A stretch of 63,895 nucleotides of DNA from Streptomyces violaceoruber (lineage in GTDB: Bacteria; Actinomycetota; Actinomycetes; Streptomycetales; Streptomycetaceae), in contig JODI01000048.1 in assembly GCA_000720805.1 (NCBI GenBank), positions 1-63,895 on the forward strand. The letters run 5' to 3'. The notes below the pieces were generated by a model that ran no database searches, was not told the DNA's origin, and was given only the letters and a program-made list of their open reading frames with translations. The translations under genes were made by a program, and so were the position numbers. Positions 16,657 through 26,071 of the stretch are shown in pieces (position 1 is the first letter of the stretch; each line of letters starts with the position of its first letter).

Positions 16657-17562
16657 ATGGTCACATCCACCCACGAGGCGTCTCACCGGATCTTCCAGGA
16701 CAGGCCTGAGCTCCTCACCCCTGTCTTCGGCCTCCTCGGGATCCCGATGTCCGGCAAGGCATCGGCGGTGGTCCTGAGTCCCGACGTGACGGAGATCCAG
16801 CCGCTGGAGCGAAGAGTGGACAGCGTGCTGCGCGTCGAGCCGTCCGACGGGGACGACTTCCTGCTCGCCCTCGAGACACAGGGACGACGCGATCAACGCA
16901 AGGCGACGAGCTGGCCGTATTACGTGACGTATCTGCGGGAGAAGTTCAGCCTTCCCGTGCTGCTGCTCGTGACCTGCACGGACCGGGCCACGGCAAGGTG
17001 GGCGACCGGACCGTTCACCTGCGAGGTCCGGGGCTGGACCACCCACAGCACGCACCCCCTGGTCCTGAGCCCGGACAACGTCCCGGTGATCACCGACCAG
17101 CGGACGGCCGCCCGGAACCCGGCCTTGGCGACGTTCTCCGCCATCACGCACAGCCGCAACCCGGAGGCCACCGCCATACTTGAGGCACTGGCCGGCGCCC
17201 TGCGGACAACGGACTCGGAGACCGCCCAGTACTTCGGCGGCCTGCTGGAAATCGGCCTGGGAGACACTCCGGCCCGACAGACATGGAGAAAGCTGATGGG
17301 TTTCACCAACTACTTCCCCGGCCGGGGCACCCTCCTGGAGGAGACATACCTCGAAGGTGAGGCCAGGGGCGAGGCCAAGGCCATCCTCCGCTTCCTGGAG
17401 GGGCGCGGCATCTCCGTCCCGGAGGACGCCCGGAACCGCATCACCAACTGCACCGACCTGGACGTCCTCAACCGGTGGTTGGACCGGACCCCGCACGCGG
17501 AGTGTGTCCACGACCTCTTCGCCGAGGACACGGGAGACTCCCCCGAGCAGACCACCGCCTGA
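16657..17562 (+). CDS. Rpn/PD-(D/E)XK nuclease-like protein
   Basis: 301 residues. The N-terminal half has the layout of Rpn-family (transposase_31-like) putative nucleases: DDFLLALETQGRRDQRK gives a D...ExQ core with a downstream lysine, then YYVTYLREKFSLPVLLLV. Residues 220-301 are helical, with GEARGEAKAILRFLEGRG, a segment common at the C-termini of such proteins. Related E. coli Rpn proteins promote RecA-independent recombination and have been linked to phage defence. Family assignment is moderately sure; function is inference. It follows the ATPase gene by 80 bases but need not be co-transcribed. Confidence 0.78.
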   Translation: MVTSTHEASHRIFQDRPELLTPVFGLLGIPMSGKASAVVLSPDVTEIQPLERRVDSVLRVEPSDGDDFLLALETQGRRDQRKATSWPYYVTYLREKFSLPVLLLVTCTDRATARWATGPFTCEVRGWTTHSTHPLVLSPDNVPVITDQRTAARNPALATFSAITHSRNPEATAILEALAGALRTTDSETAQYFGGLLEIGLGDTPARQTWRKLMGFTNYFPGRGTLLEETYLEGEARGEAKAILRFLEGRGISVPEDARNRITNCTDLDVLNRWLDRTPHAECVHDLFAEDTGDSPEQTTA

Positions 17563-17724
17563 ACCGCGAGGAGATGTTCGTCGCGGAACAGGCGAACGGC
17601 ACGTAGGGCTGTGCACCCCGGGAGAAAACACTCCGGCCCCCGTCGGCGTACCTGGGACAACCACGAGGCCATCGGCGAAGGACTCGAGAAAGCCGGGGGT
17701 GCGGTGGGTTCGTCGTCACTGAGG

Positions 17725-18168
17725 TCAGGAAGCATCCTTCCGCAACGACGCGATGAGGAGGTCAAGGTCCCCGCGTGCCGTGTACGTACGGATCGGGTCG
17801 ATGTAGTCGCGTGACTCGATGATCTGACCGTCCCGCACACGCATGACGAAGACGCAGGGCACCTTGGCCATGGAGTCGTCCGGCAACGTGAACTCGTAGG
17901 CGAACTCGGCGACGATCACTTCAGGATCGGCAGTCTCGTGGACGACGACATCGACGACACTCCTCTTCGGCAAGGACTCCCGAACTTCCGGCGGCACCGT
18001 GAAGTGCTCCCGGAGCGCACGCCGACTCGTCAACGGCTCGGACTCCGGCGTCGCCATCGGATGCCGGACATCGGTGACCTCGCCATACAGGTCAGGCAAC
18101 TCGCTTGAGTTCCCGTCGGCGACCCCATGAACAAGCCGGAGAAACACCTCGCGCGGACTCAGACTCAC
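17725..18168 (-). CDS. SnoaL-like (NTF2 fold) protein
   Basis: 147 residues from a GTG at 18168, preceded by GGGGGG; a TTG at 18180 is the alternative. The fold is suggested by an N-terminal helix pair (FLRLVHGVADGNSSELPDLY), a central HPMATPESEPLTSRRALREHF stretch and the last strands FVMRVRDGQIIESRDYIDP, typical of SnoaL/ketosteroid-isomerase-like proteins. These include small isomerases, hydrolases and binding proteins. No neighbour indicates the substrate. Confidence 0.82.
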   Translation of the reverse strand: MSLSPREVFLRLVHGVADGNSSELPDLYGEVTDVRHPMATPESEPLTSRRALREHFTVPPEVRESLPKRSVVDVVVHETADPEVIVAEFAYEFTLPDDSMAKVPCVFVMRVRDGQIIESRDYIDPIRTYTARGDLDLLIASLRKDAS

Positions 18169-18309
18169 AAGACCCCCCAAGTAATACGCACAGGCAGCTG
18201 ACGATCATTATCACCTCAGCGATCGCGCGGTCGCCCGATTCGGCAGGGCTTCTCTGCACCGATGCAAATCCCGTGGGCAGCCTGGCAGTTGACGCCGTAG
18301 TCTCCCCGG

Positions 18310-18879
18310 ATGACTACCGTTTCCGTCGAAGATCTTGCACGTGCATGCACATCTGTCGGCGACCTGCTCGCCGAGGTCCGCCCCGAGCAGTGGAAGGAGA
18401 CGACGCCGTGCACGGAATGGAACGTGCGCGAGGTGGTGGCCCACCTGGTCGGCATGGACCTGGTGTTCGCAGCCATGATCGAGGGCGGCCCGATGCCCGA
18501 CCGCGGAGTAGACCGCCTCGGTGACGACCCGGTCGGCGCCTACCGGTCCTCCAGTGCTTCACTGCTGGCAGCTTTCTCCGCCCCTGGGGTGCTCGCGCGG
18601 AGCTATAGCGGCCCCTTGGGGAGCGCCACGGGCGCCGAGCGTCTGCAGATCCGCCTGTACGATCTGCTCGCTCACGGATGGGACCTCGCCCAAGCCACCC
18701 ACATCCCTGCCCGGCTGCCCGAAGACCTTGCCGAGCAGGCTCTGGCGTTCGCTCAGGCCCACATCTCCCCCCAGTCCCGAAGGGGACGATTCGCCGAGCC
18801 GCGACCCGTCGAGGAGACCGCTCCGGCCATTGATCGCCTTGCCGCGTTTCTCGGCCGGCCGGTCCCACCGCGGCTGTGA
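18310..18879 (+). CDS. TIGR03086-type metal-binding protein (DinB/maleylpyruvate isomerase fold)
   Basis: 189 residues. It has the family motifs TPCTEWNVREVVAHLVGMD (metal-binding histidine) and RLYDLLAHGWDLAQAT (second histidine), and ends with a loose VDRLAAFLGR-type segment. The fold is a DinB four-helix bundle that binds a divalent metal; many actinobacterial members use mycothiol. No Shine-Dalgarno sequence is evident, so the mRNA may be leaderless. The substrate is unknown. Confidence 0.88.
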   Translation: MTTVSVEDLARACTSVGDLLAEVRPEQWKETTPCTEWNVREVVAHLVGMDLVFAAMIEGGPMPDRGVDRLGDDPVGAYRSSSASLLAAFSAPGVLARSYSGPLGSATGAERLQIRLYDLLAHGWDLAQATHIPARLPEDLAEQALAFAQAHISPQSRRGRFAEPRPVEETAPAIDRLAAFLGRPVPPRL

Positions 18880-18977
18880 GACCGATCGAGTGCAACTGAG
18901 CGCCTCGAAGCCATGCCCGCTGATGATCTCCGGGCATTGATGAAATGCAGGCCGTGAGCGCCTGATTGGCAGGGGAC

Positions 18978-19118
18978 TCATTCGTTCCTGGCGGGGTGCT
19001 CGATCTGGTCGTCGAGCAGGTTCTGGGCGAAGGCGGCGTAGCGGCTCGCGGTGGTGTGGGACAGGTTGAAGACCAGGGCGAGATGCAGCGGGTCGGCGCC
19101 GACGGTCAGGGCTTCGTG
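18978..19118 (-). pseudogene. C-terminal fragment resembling a recombinase/integrase
   Basis: The minus strand encodes a 46-residue tail (HEALTVGADPLHLALVFN, then SHTTASRYAAFAQNLLDD and a stop at 18978). From memory this resembles the C-terminus of Streptomyces integrase-like proteins. No N-terminal part or start is found upstream, where the frame becomes low-quality arginine-rich sequence. It is probably a remnant from an old insertion. Confidence 0.45.
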
Positions 19119-19305
19119 CCGCGCTCCGGTCGGCCGCGGCCCTTGCCCGTCCCGCGCTGATCGACGCCCACCCGCTCGGGCGGGCGGCTCGCCGTCGACG
19201 CCGTGGCCGTCGACGCGGTGTGAGATCGAGGACACGAACCCACAGGTTGTCAGTGGCGTACGACAGGATGTGCGGGGGCAACAACTGTCATGGGGGCGTG
19301 AGGAC

Positions 19306-22152
19306 ATGACGACGGAACGGACACCGCTGGTCGGCAGAGAGGCGGAACTCGCGCGGCTCGACCGGCTGCTGGCGGACATGGTGGGGGACGTGCCCGGCCG
19401 CCCGGCGGTGCTGGACGTCGGTGGTGAGGCGGGCATCGGCAAGAGCCGGCTGGTCCACGAGCTGTGCCTGGCCGCGACGCGGCGCGGGGCGGCGGTGCTG
19501 CGCGGCCGGGCGACGGAGTACGAACGTCACATCCCCTTCCAGCCGTTCACCGACGCCTTCTCCGACCTCGCCCCGGAGGCCGTCGAATCCTTCCCGGAGG
19601 CTGCCGAGGTCGCCCCGGTGCTGAGCGGCGCTCCCCGCAGCACGGACCGCTTCCACCTGCACCGGGCCACCGCCGCCCTGTTGACCCACGCCGCGGCGTC
19701 TCCGCTGGTCGTGGTCCTGGACGACATGCACTGGGCGGACGCCGCGTCGCTGGAACTCCTCGACCATCTCGTACGGCACCCCGTGCGCGCCCGCGTCCTG
19801 CTGGTCCTCGCCCGCCGCGACCGACAGAGCCCCGCGCCGCTTGCCGCGACCCTCACCCGCGGCACGGAGACCGGCACGGTACGGCGGACGGTCCTCGGCC
19901 CGCTCGGCGAGCGGGACTGCGTCGAACTGCTCACCCCTGACCTGGCCCGCGACCAGGCCGTACGGCTCTTCACAGCGAGCGAGGGCAACCCGCTGTACCT
20001 GCTGACCCTGCTCCAGGCGCACCGCGAGGGCGCTTCGGTGAGCCGACTGTCCACGACCGGCCTCGGGGCACTGCTGCTCGACGAGCTGACCCCGCTGACG
20101 CCGTCGCAGGGCCGGCTCGTCCAAGTAGTGGCAGCTCTGGGCGACCACGCCACGCCCGCGCTGCTCGGCTCGGTGACCGGCCACGAGCCGGGGCGACTGG
20201 CCGACGATCTCGCCGTACTGACCCGGCGCGACCTGCTGCGCACCGGCGCGCACGGGCGGATCGCGCTGCGTCACCCCGTGCTGCGCAGCCTCGTCCGCGA
20301 CGGCACCGGCCCCTGGCAGCGCACGGAGATCCACCGGCTCATAGGTGCCGAACTCGCCCGTACCGGCGCCCCGTTGGCCGGGCGGGCGCACCACGCCGAG
20401 CAGTCGCTGTCCGGCTGGGACCCCCGGGCGGCGGCGGTGCTGGACGAGGCCGCCCAGCAGGCCGCGCAGACGGCACCCGCGAGCAGCGCGCACTGGCTTG
20501 AGGTGGTGCTGCGGCATCTTCCGCACACGCCGGAACACGCGGCCAGACGGCGCGAGTTGATGCTGCGGCGGGCCCGGGCGCTGGGCGTCGGCGGCCGGCT
20601 CCGGGAGAGCCGGGACCTGTTGCACCAGGTGATCGCCCTGCCCGACCCGGGCGACGGGACGGGGTCGCGGGCGTCCGCTGTCGTGCTGTGCGCCGTCATG
20701 GAGCGCCATCTGGGGCGTTACTCGGAGGCGGTCGCCCTGCTCCGCCGCGAGTTGCACCGCACTGATCCCGCGCCGTCGCTCGCCGACCAGGTGGCGCTGG
20801 GCCTGGAGCTGGGCTCCTCGGCCCCGCACGACACCTCGTACCCGGCGGTGCGCTCCGAGGTGGCACACACCCTGGAGGTGGCCCGCTCCCTCGGGGACGA
20901 CACGGGGGTGGCGGGTGCGCTGAGCGTCGCCGCGTTGGGAGAGGCGTACGAGGGGGAGACAGCCGCGGCGGACGACTTCACCCGCCGGGCGGCGGCCCTC
21001 GTGGACTCGCTGCCGGACGGCGATCTGACCGGCCTGTGCGAGCCGCTGGTACGGCTGGCCTGGGCGGAGGCGTTCCTGGAGCGCTTCGCCGACGCCGAGC
21101 GGCACGCCGATCGCGGCCTGGCCATTGCCCGCCGCACCGGCCAGATCTACCTCCTGCCCCACCTTCTCCTGTGCAAGACACACGTGCGCACCCAGACCTG
21201 CCGGCTGGCGTCGGCGGTGGAACTGTCGGAGGAGGCCGAGGACATCGCCCGCGGCATCGGCAGTGACGAACTGCTCGCCTTCGTCCTCGCCACCAGGGCC
21301 CACGCCCTGGTCGACGCCTGCCCGCCCGGCGATCCGCGGCCACTGGCCACCGCCGAGGAGGCGGTCGCCGCGGCGGGTCTGGGCGTCAACTGGTGGGCGT
21401 CCATCGCTTGGTGTGTACTCGGCTACGCGGCGCTCACCGCCGGCGACCCGGCTCGTGCTCGGGAGGCGGTCCTGCGTGCCGGCGGCCCCGGCCTGCGGCG
21501 GATGCAGCCCTCCATGCGTCCGCTGTTCCTCGAGGTCCTGGTGACCGCCGCCGTCGCCATGGGGGACCTGGACGCGGCGAAGGACTGGGCCGAGCGGGCC
21601 CGCGAGGAGGCCGAGCGGCTCGATCTGCCCGTGCAGCGCGCCTCTGCCCTGCGCAGCGCCGCGCAGATTCGCCTCGGTCTCGGTGACGACAAGGCGGCGG
21701 CGGACCTGTTCGTGGCCGCGGCCGACGAGAGCGCCCGCAGCGCAGCTGTGTTCTGGGAGGCGTTCTCCCTGCTCTTCGGCGCCTCCCTGTCGGCGGCGGA
21801 CCCGGGCGGCTCGCGGCGCGGGCAGGCGGCCTGGCACCGGGGGCGGCGGCTCGCCGTGGCCGGGGGCTGCGGGATGCTGACCGGTCTTGCCGAGGCGATT
21901 GGCCCGGCGGTGGCCGCCGCCGCTGACGGGCCCGAGCGCCGCCTCGCCGAACTGACCGCCCGCGAACGGGAGATCGCCGACCTCGTCACCGACGGCCTCA
22001 CCAGCCCGGCGATCGCCGAACTGCTCTGCCTGAGCCGCCGCACGGTCGAGACCCACATCTCCCGGGTCTACCGCAAGACGGGAGTCTCATCGCGGGCAGC
22101 TCTGGCGGGCCTGATGGCGGGGCGCACGCCGAGGCCCTCCTTGAGAGGATGA
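19306..22152 (+). CDS. LAL-family (large ATP-binding LuxR) transcriptional regulator
   Basis: 948 residues. An AAA-type ATPase at the N-terminus has Walker A GGEAGIGKS (39-47) and Walker B VVVLDDMHWAD (135-145). The middle 500 residues are helical repeats of TPR type. The C-terminal LuxR helix-turn-helix (about 883-935) contains LTAREREIADLVTDGL and LSRRTVETHISRVYRKTG. LAL proteins commonly activate secondary-metabolite or sugar-use genes. Its nearest co-directional neighbours are remnants, and the pectate lyase gene follows on the other strand. Mobile debris on both sides suggests acquisition by transfer. The start ATG at 19306 has GTGAGG upstream. Confidence 0.94.
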   Translation: MTTERTPLVGREAELARLDRLLADMVGDVPGRPAVLDVGGEAGIGKSRLVHELCLAATRRGAAVLRGRATEYERHIPFQPFTDAFSDLAPEAVESFPEAAEVAPVLSGAPRSTDRFHLHRATAALLTHAAASPLVVVLDDMHWADAASLELLDHLVRHPVRARVLLVLARRDRQSPAPLAATLTRGTETGTVRRTVLGPLGERDCVELLTPDLARDQAVRLFTASEGNPLYLLTLLQAHREGASVSRLSTTGLGALLLDELTPLTPSQGRLVQVVAALGDHATPALLGSVTGHEPGRLADDLAVLTRRDLLRTGAHGRIALRHPVLRSLVRDGTGPWQRTEIHRLIGAELARTGAPLAGRAHHAEQSLSGWDPRAAAVLDEAAQQAAQTAPASSAHWLEVVLRHLPHTPEHAARRRELMLRRARALGVGGRLRESRDLLHQVIALPDPGDGTGSRASAVVLCAVMERHLGRYSEAVALLRRELHRTDPAPSLADQVALGLELGSSAPHDTSYPAVRSEVAHTLEVARSLGDDTGVAGALSVAALGEAYEGETAAADDFTRRAAALVDSLPDGDLTGLCEPLVRLAWAEAFLERFADAERHADRGLAIARRTGQIYLLPHLLLCKTHVRTQTCRLASAVELSEEAEDIARGIGSDELLAFVLATRAHALVDACPPGDPRPLATAEEAVAAAGLGVNWWASIAWCVLGYAALTAGDPARAREAVLRAGGPGLRRMQPSMRPLFLEVLVTAAVAMGDLDAAKDWAERAREEAERLDLPVQRASALRSAAQIRLGLGDDKAAADLFVAAADESARSAAVFWEAFSLLFGASLSAADPGGSRRGQAAWHRGRRLAVAGGCGMLTGLAEAIGPAVAAAADGPERRLAELTAREREIADLVTDGLTSPAIAELLCLSRRTVETHISRVYRKTGVSSRAALAGLMAGRTPRPSLRG

Positions 22153-22232
22153 GCCACGCACGGTTCGAGCCGCGGATACCGGGGGCCCTGTGCATCATCC
22201 ACAAGTCAGCAAGCCACGAGGCGACTGGTTCA

Positions 22233-22469
22233 CGAACTGCTGCGGGGCTGCATGTTCCCGGCCGGCAGACGCTCGGCCATCGGCTGAATCGACTTGCGCC
22301 GGCCGTCGAGCATCAGGCCCCGCAGACAACACTCGCCCCACCGCCGCCGATCCCGCCGCGGCAGCGACCCGAACACATCGGCAACGAACTCCGCTGATTC
22401 ACCCCGGAGTCGTTCCACCTCCCCAACCTCATACCAGGAAGGCGCCCACCACCAGGCGATATCACTCAA
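22233..22469 (-). pseudogene. Truncated IS701-type transposase, N-terminal fragment
   Basis: From a GTG at 22469 the frame reads through WWWAPSWYEVGEVERL, VADVFGSLPRRDRRRWGECC and GRRKSIQPMAERLPAGN, the conserved N-terminus of IS701-family transposases. After that the sequence diverges and ends; the catalytic domain is missing. It is a deletion remnant filling most of the gap between the LAL gene and the pectate lyase gene. Confidence 0.75.
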
Positions 22470-22484
22470 CGTAACGAAGCACTA

Positions 22485-23831
22485 CTAGGAGAGCGCCCCG
22501 GCCCCCGTCGATGTCCCCAACGACGTCGGCAGGTTCTTCGCCGACGTCTCCAGGCCCGCCGTGAGCGTCGGTGTCCAGTTGACGGTCGTCTTCAGCTTCT
22601 TGGAGTTCGCGGCGTTGTACGCGGCCACCAGGTCCGTCGTCGTGCCGTTGACGAGGTTGCCGCCGCCCGCGACCGACCCCGTACCGTCGCCGCTGAGCAG
22701 CTTGGCGACCTTCCCGCCGGACGGCACCGTCCAGTAGTTGTTCTCCGCGACGACCTGGGCCTTGGCGCGGGAGTTGATGCTGTACTGCGGCGCGTAGCCG
22801 TTGACGGTCGTGACGTCGTAGACGTTGTTGTAGATGTGGATCTGGCCGATCCGGGCCAGCGGCGCGCGCTGCACGATGCCCTTCCACACGTTGTGGTGGA
22901 TGGAGACCCGCAGCTTGCCGACGCTGTCGGTGTCGCTGCTGCCGATCAGCATCGTCTTGTCGTGGTTGGTGAACTGGTTGCGGGAGACGGTCACCAGGTC
23001 GGAGCCCTTGGTGATGTCGAGGGCGCCGTCGTGGATCTGGTACTCGCGGCCGTAGTACTTCGGGTTGGCGCTGTCGAAGTGCGGCGCGTCGGTGAACGTG
23101 TTGTGGTCCGCCCAGACGTGGGTCGCGCCGCGCAGGGTGACGGAGTCGTAGTTGGAGTTCCAGTTGCCGTCGTCACCGTCGGTCGGGTCCCACTGCGGGA
23201 AGCAGTCCTCGGTCGCGGCGAAGGTCAGGTTGCGGACGATGACGTTGTCCACGTTCTGGATCTGGAGCATGCCGCCGGAGATGCCCGCCTTGGTGCCGGG
23301 GGCGCCCACGATCGTCGTGTTGGCCGGCACCTTGAAGACGACGTTCTTCGCCTGCTTGGCCTGGGCCGCTGCGCGGGCCGTCTCCTGCGTGCCGGAGGGC
23401 AGCTTGGACCGGCCGTAGGTGGCGGGGTCGAACGCCTTCAGGTAGGCGGAGAGCGAGTAGCCGGTGCCCGCCGCGTAGTCCGCGCACGTCAGCTTCTTGC
23501 CCGAGTCGTCGGTGTTGGCGTCGATCGTGCCCGTGACCTTGATGATCCGCGGGGTGGTGTCGGAGGCCGAGCCCAGCGCCTTCACCAGCTGCGCGCGCGT
23601 GCTGACGGTGAAGGTGTGCGCGGTGTCGGCCTTCGTACCGCCGGTGGTGCCGGTGCCCGAGGACGCCCAGCCGTCCTTCGCCGCGAGCGTCTGGTGGTAC
23701 AGGTCGACGGTTCCCGCGTTCGCGTTCATCACGAGTAACGAGGCGCCGAGGCCGGCGGTCGTGACGGCGGCTGCGGAGACGATGAGGGTGCGCCGCTTGC
23801 GGAGGGACCGGCGGTGGGAGCGGATGGCCAC
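22485..23831 (-). CDS. Secreted pectate lyase, polysaccharide lyase family 1
   Basis: 448 residues from a GTG at 23831 with AAGGAT upstream. Residues 1-39 are a signal peptide (basic RSHRRSLRKRR, then a hydrophobic stretch to NANA). The body is a parallel beta-helix lyase: VIVRNLTFAATEDCFPQWD, WADHNTFTDAP, the DGALDITKGSDLVTVSRNQF calcium and substrate region, and VSIHHNVWKGIVQRAPLARIG with the catalytic arginine. It cleaves polygalacturonate outside the cell by calcium-dependent beta-elimination. Two further secreted proteins follow on the other strand, though no shared operon exists. Confidence 0.95.
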   Translation of the reverse strand: MAIRSHRRSLRKRRTLIVSAAAVTTAGLGASLLVMNANAGTVDLYHQTLAAKDGWASSGTGTTGGTKADTAHTFTVSTRAQLVKALGSASDTTPRIIKVTGTIDANTDDSGKKLTCADYAAGTGYSLSAYLKAFDPATYGRSKLPSGTQETARAAAQAKQAKNVVFKVPANTTIVGAPGTKAGISGGMLQIQNVDNVIVRNLTFAATEDCFPQWDPTDGDDGNWNSNYDSVTLRGATHVWADHNTFTDAPHFDSANPKYYGREYQIHDGALDITKGSDLVTVSRNQFTNHDKTMLIGSSDTDSVGKLRVSIHHNVWKGIVQRAPLARIGQIHIYNNVYDVTTVNGYAPQYSINSRAKAQVVAENNYWTVPSGGKVAKLLSGDGTGSVAGGGNLVNGTTTDLVAAYNAANSKKLKTTVNWTPTLTAGLETSAKNLPTSLGTSTGAGALS

Positions 23832-24030
23832 GGAGGGAGATCCTTACGGGTGGGTGGAACGTACTGTCACCCCGTCAGTGGCCGCAGGATCCCGAAGGGT
23901 TGCCGCCCTCACTCACATCTCCCGCACCACTGTGCACAGTTACCCCACAAAAGGACTCGCGGCGCGTACAACTCTTCCGGCTCATGAGAGGTCATCTATG
24001 CGCCTGCACGTATATCCCGGAGAGGAACCC

Positions 24031-25488
24031 ATGCCCCAGTCCCCTCACAAGCGCTCCCGGCGTCGCGTCGTCCTGGGCGTCACCGCCGTGGCGGCCGCCT
24101 TAGCCGGTGGTCTGCTCGTCGCCCTGCCCGGCGGAGCCAGTGCCGCCGCGTCGGGCCTCGCCGACGACTTCAACGGTGACGGCTACCGCGATCTGGCGAC
24201 CGGCGCCCCCGGGGCTGTCGCGAGCGGGAAGGCGAAGGCGGGCGCCGTGGTCGTCAACTACGGCTCGTCCAGCGGTATCAGCGGCGCGCGCCACAAGACC
24301 ACATCGCAGAGTTCCTCCGGCGTGCCCGGCGCCTCGGAGACCTCCGACCGCTTCGGCACCGAACTCGCGCACGGCGACCTCAACAAGGACGGCTACGGCG
24401 ATCTCGTCGTGGGCACCCCGCTGGAGGACGTCGGCGGCGATGCCGACGGGGGGTCGGTCACGATCCTGTGGGGCGGCTCGTCCGGCCTGTCGGGCGGCAC
24501 GACGATCAGCGACCCGAACGCGTCGGGCCACGACCGGTTCGGCCAGTCCCTCGCGGTCGGCGACTTCACCGGTGACGGGAAGGCCGATCTGGCGGTCGGT
24601 TCCACCGGCAAGGACGTGTGGATCTTCAAGGGCGGCTTCACCAAGTCCGGCGGCGCGGCCGGCAAGCTGCGCTTCGACGCGCAGATCGAGTCCGGCGCGT
24701 ACCCCAGGGGCGCCGTCCAGCTGACCGCCGGGGACTTCGACAACGACGGGGCGGACGACGTGGTGGTGGGGTCCTCCGCCGGCAACTTCGTCTACCGGGG
24801 CGCCTCGACCGGCCCCACGCTGCAGACCGAGGCGGGCCCGGGGTACGCGAGCGCGCTCACCGTGGCCGACTTCGACCGCGACGGGCACGACGACCTGGTC
24901 GTCGGCACCGACTTCGCCGACATCCTGGACCAGACGGCGAAGGGCGGCTACGTCACCGTGTTCTACGGCGGTGCGGCGGGCGTCGACACCACGCGCAGCG
25001 CCGTCTTCAGCCAGGACACCGCGGGTGTGCCGGGAGCGGACGAGTCCAACGACCTGTTCGGTGGCACCCTCGCCGCGGGCGACGTCAACGGTGACCGCTA
25101 CCCGGACCTCGCCGTCGGCGCGAGCTTCGAGACCATCGGCTCCGCCGACCACACCGGCAGCGTCTGGGTGCTGCGCGGCGGTGCCTCCGGCCTGACGGGG
25201 ACCGGCGCCCAGTCCTTCAACCAGGGCACCGCGGGTGTCCCGGGCGCCAACGAGTCGTCGGACCTGTTCGGCGATGCCATCCACCTCGCCGACCACAACA
25301 AGGACGGCCGCGCCGACCTGTCGGTGAGCGCGGGCGGCGAGAACAGCGACGACGGCGCCGTATGGGTCCTGCGCGGCTCCACCGGAGGCGTCACGGCCAC
25401 CGGCGCGGTGAACTTCGGTGTGGGGTCCGTGGGCATCGGGAAGTCGGGGGACGACCCGATGTTCGGGGACTCCATGTCGGGCTCCTGA
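24031..25488 (+). CDS. Secreted FG-GAP/integrin-alpha-like beta-propeller protein
   Basis: 485 residues from an ATG at 24031 with GGAGAGGA upstream; an in-frame ATG at 23998 is weaker. Residues 1-38 are a signal peptide (KRSRRRVVLGVTAVAAALAG). Repeated FG-GAP units follow, each with a calcium-binding DxNxDG-type loop (DFNGDGYRDL, DLNKDGYGDL, DFTGDGKADL, DFDNDGADDV, DFDRDGHDDL, DVNGDRYPDL, DHNKDGRADL). They should form a seven-bladed propeller outside the cell. Function is likely adhesion or binding. A paralogue lies 0.6 kb downstream. Confidence 0.93.
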   Translation: MPQSPHKRSRRRVVLGVTAVAAALAGGLLVALPGGASAAASGLADDFNGDGYRDLATGAPGAVASGKAKAGAVVVNYGSSSGISGARHKTTSQSSSGVPGASETSDRFGTELAHGDLNKDGYGDLVVGTPLEDVGGDADGGSVTILWGGSSGLSGGTTISDPNASGHDRFGQSLAVGDFTGDGKADLAVGSTGKDVWIFKGGFTKSGGAAGKLRFDAQIESGAYPRGAVQLTAGDFDNDGADDVVVGSSAGNFVYRGASTGPTLQTEAGPGYASALTVADFDRDGHDDLVVGTDFADILDQTAKGGYVTVFYGGAAGVDTTRSAVFSQDTAGVPGADESNDLFGGTLAAGDVNGDRYPDLAVGASFETIGSADHTGSVWVLRGGASGLTGTGAQSFNQGTAGVPGANESSDLFGDAIHLADHNKDGRADLSVSAGGENSDDGAVWVLRGSTGGVTATGAVNFGVGSVGIGKSGDDPMFGDSMSGS

Positions 25489-25537
25489 GCACGTAGACAG
25501 TCAGGCACAGAGCCGATCGAGTGGGGGATGGATCCAC

Positions 25538-25903
25538 ATGGGCATGTTCGGAAACGCGCACACCGTCGACCCGGGCCAGGCGCAGCAGGACTACGCGCGT
25601 CTGCTGGGCGCCGGTGAGCAGGTGCAGGCGGCGTACCAACTGGTGCGTGACGTCATCCTGTTCACCGACCGCCGGCTGATCCTGGTCGACAAGCAGGGCA
25701 TCACCGGCAAGAAGGTGGAGTACCACTCCGTCCCGTACCGCAGCATCACCCACTTCGCCGTGGAGACCGCGGGCACCTTCGACCTCGACGCCGAGCTGAA
25801 GATCTGGGTCTCGGGCAACTCGGTGCCGATCGAGAAGACCTTCACCAAGGGCGTCGACATCTACGAGGTGCAGGCGATCCTGACGCAGTTCGTGGCGAGG
25901 TAG
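25538..25903 (+). CDS. Bacterial PH-domain protein (bPH_1 type)
   Basis: 121 residues. An N-terminal helix (QAQQDYARLLGAGEQVQAAYQLVRD) is followed by VILFTDRRLILVDKQG and VPYRSITHFAVETAG, the core strands of bacterial pleckstrin-homology domains, and a C-terminal helix (IYEVQAILTQFV). No signal peptide, so cytoplasmic. The molecular role of this family is largely unknown. It lies between two FG-GAP genes on the same strand and may share transcription with the first, 49 bases upstream. Confidence 0.9.
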   Translation: MGMFGNAHTVDPGQAQQDYARLLGAGEQVQAAYQLVRDVILFTDRRLILVDKQGITGKKVEYHSVPYRSITHFAVETAGTFDLDAELKIWVSGNSVPIEKTFTKGVDIYEVQAILTQFVAR

Positions 25904-25932
25904 CCATCACGGTCTCGCGTCACGGAGACGAC

Positions 25933-25960
25933 ACCGCCCGGGCAGTGGTGCCCGGGCGGT
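25933..25960 (+). terminator. Terminator hairpin, 12-bp perfect stem
   Basis: ACCGCCCGGGCA (25933-25944) and TGCCCGGGCGGT (25949-25960) pair exactly around GTGG, 30 bases after the PH-domain gene stop. Confidence 0.9.
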
Positions 25961-26071
25961 CCGAAACGGCGGTCGACGCACCGGAGCAGCCTGGGCGTCC
26001 GTGCTGCCCTCGGAATCCGCGTGTGACGCCGGCGCACCGCGGGTGCGTCTGAGTCAGAGAGGCTCACTCAC

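Noticed and set aside
19288..22056. A 922-codon open frame antisense to the LAL gene
   Set aside because: The plus strand has clear Walker and LuxR motifs; the antisense product is low-complexity and unrecognisable.
22160..22175. CGGTTCGAGCCG resembling a tRNA T-arm
   Set aside because: No acceptor stem, anticodon arm or other tRNA parts are found around it.
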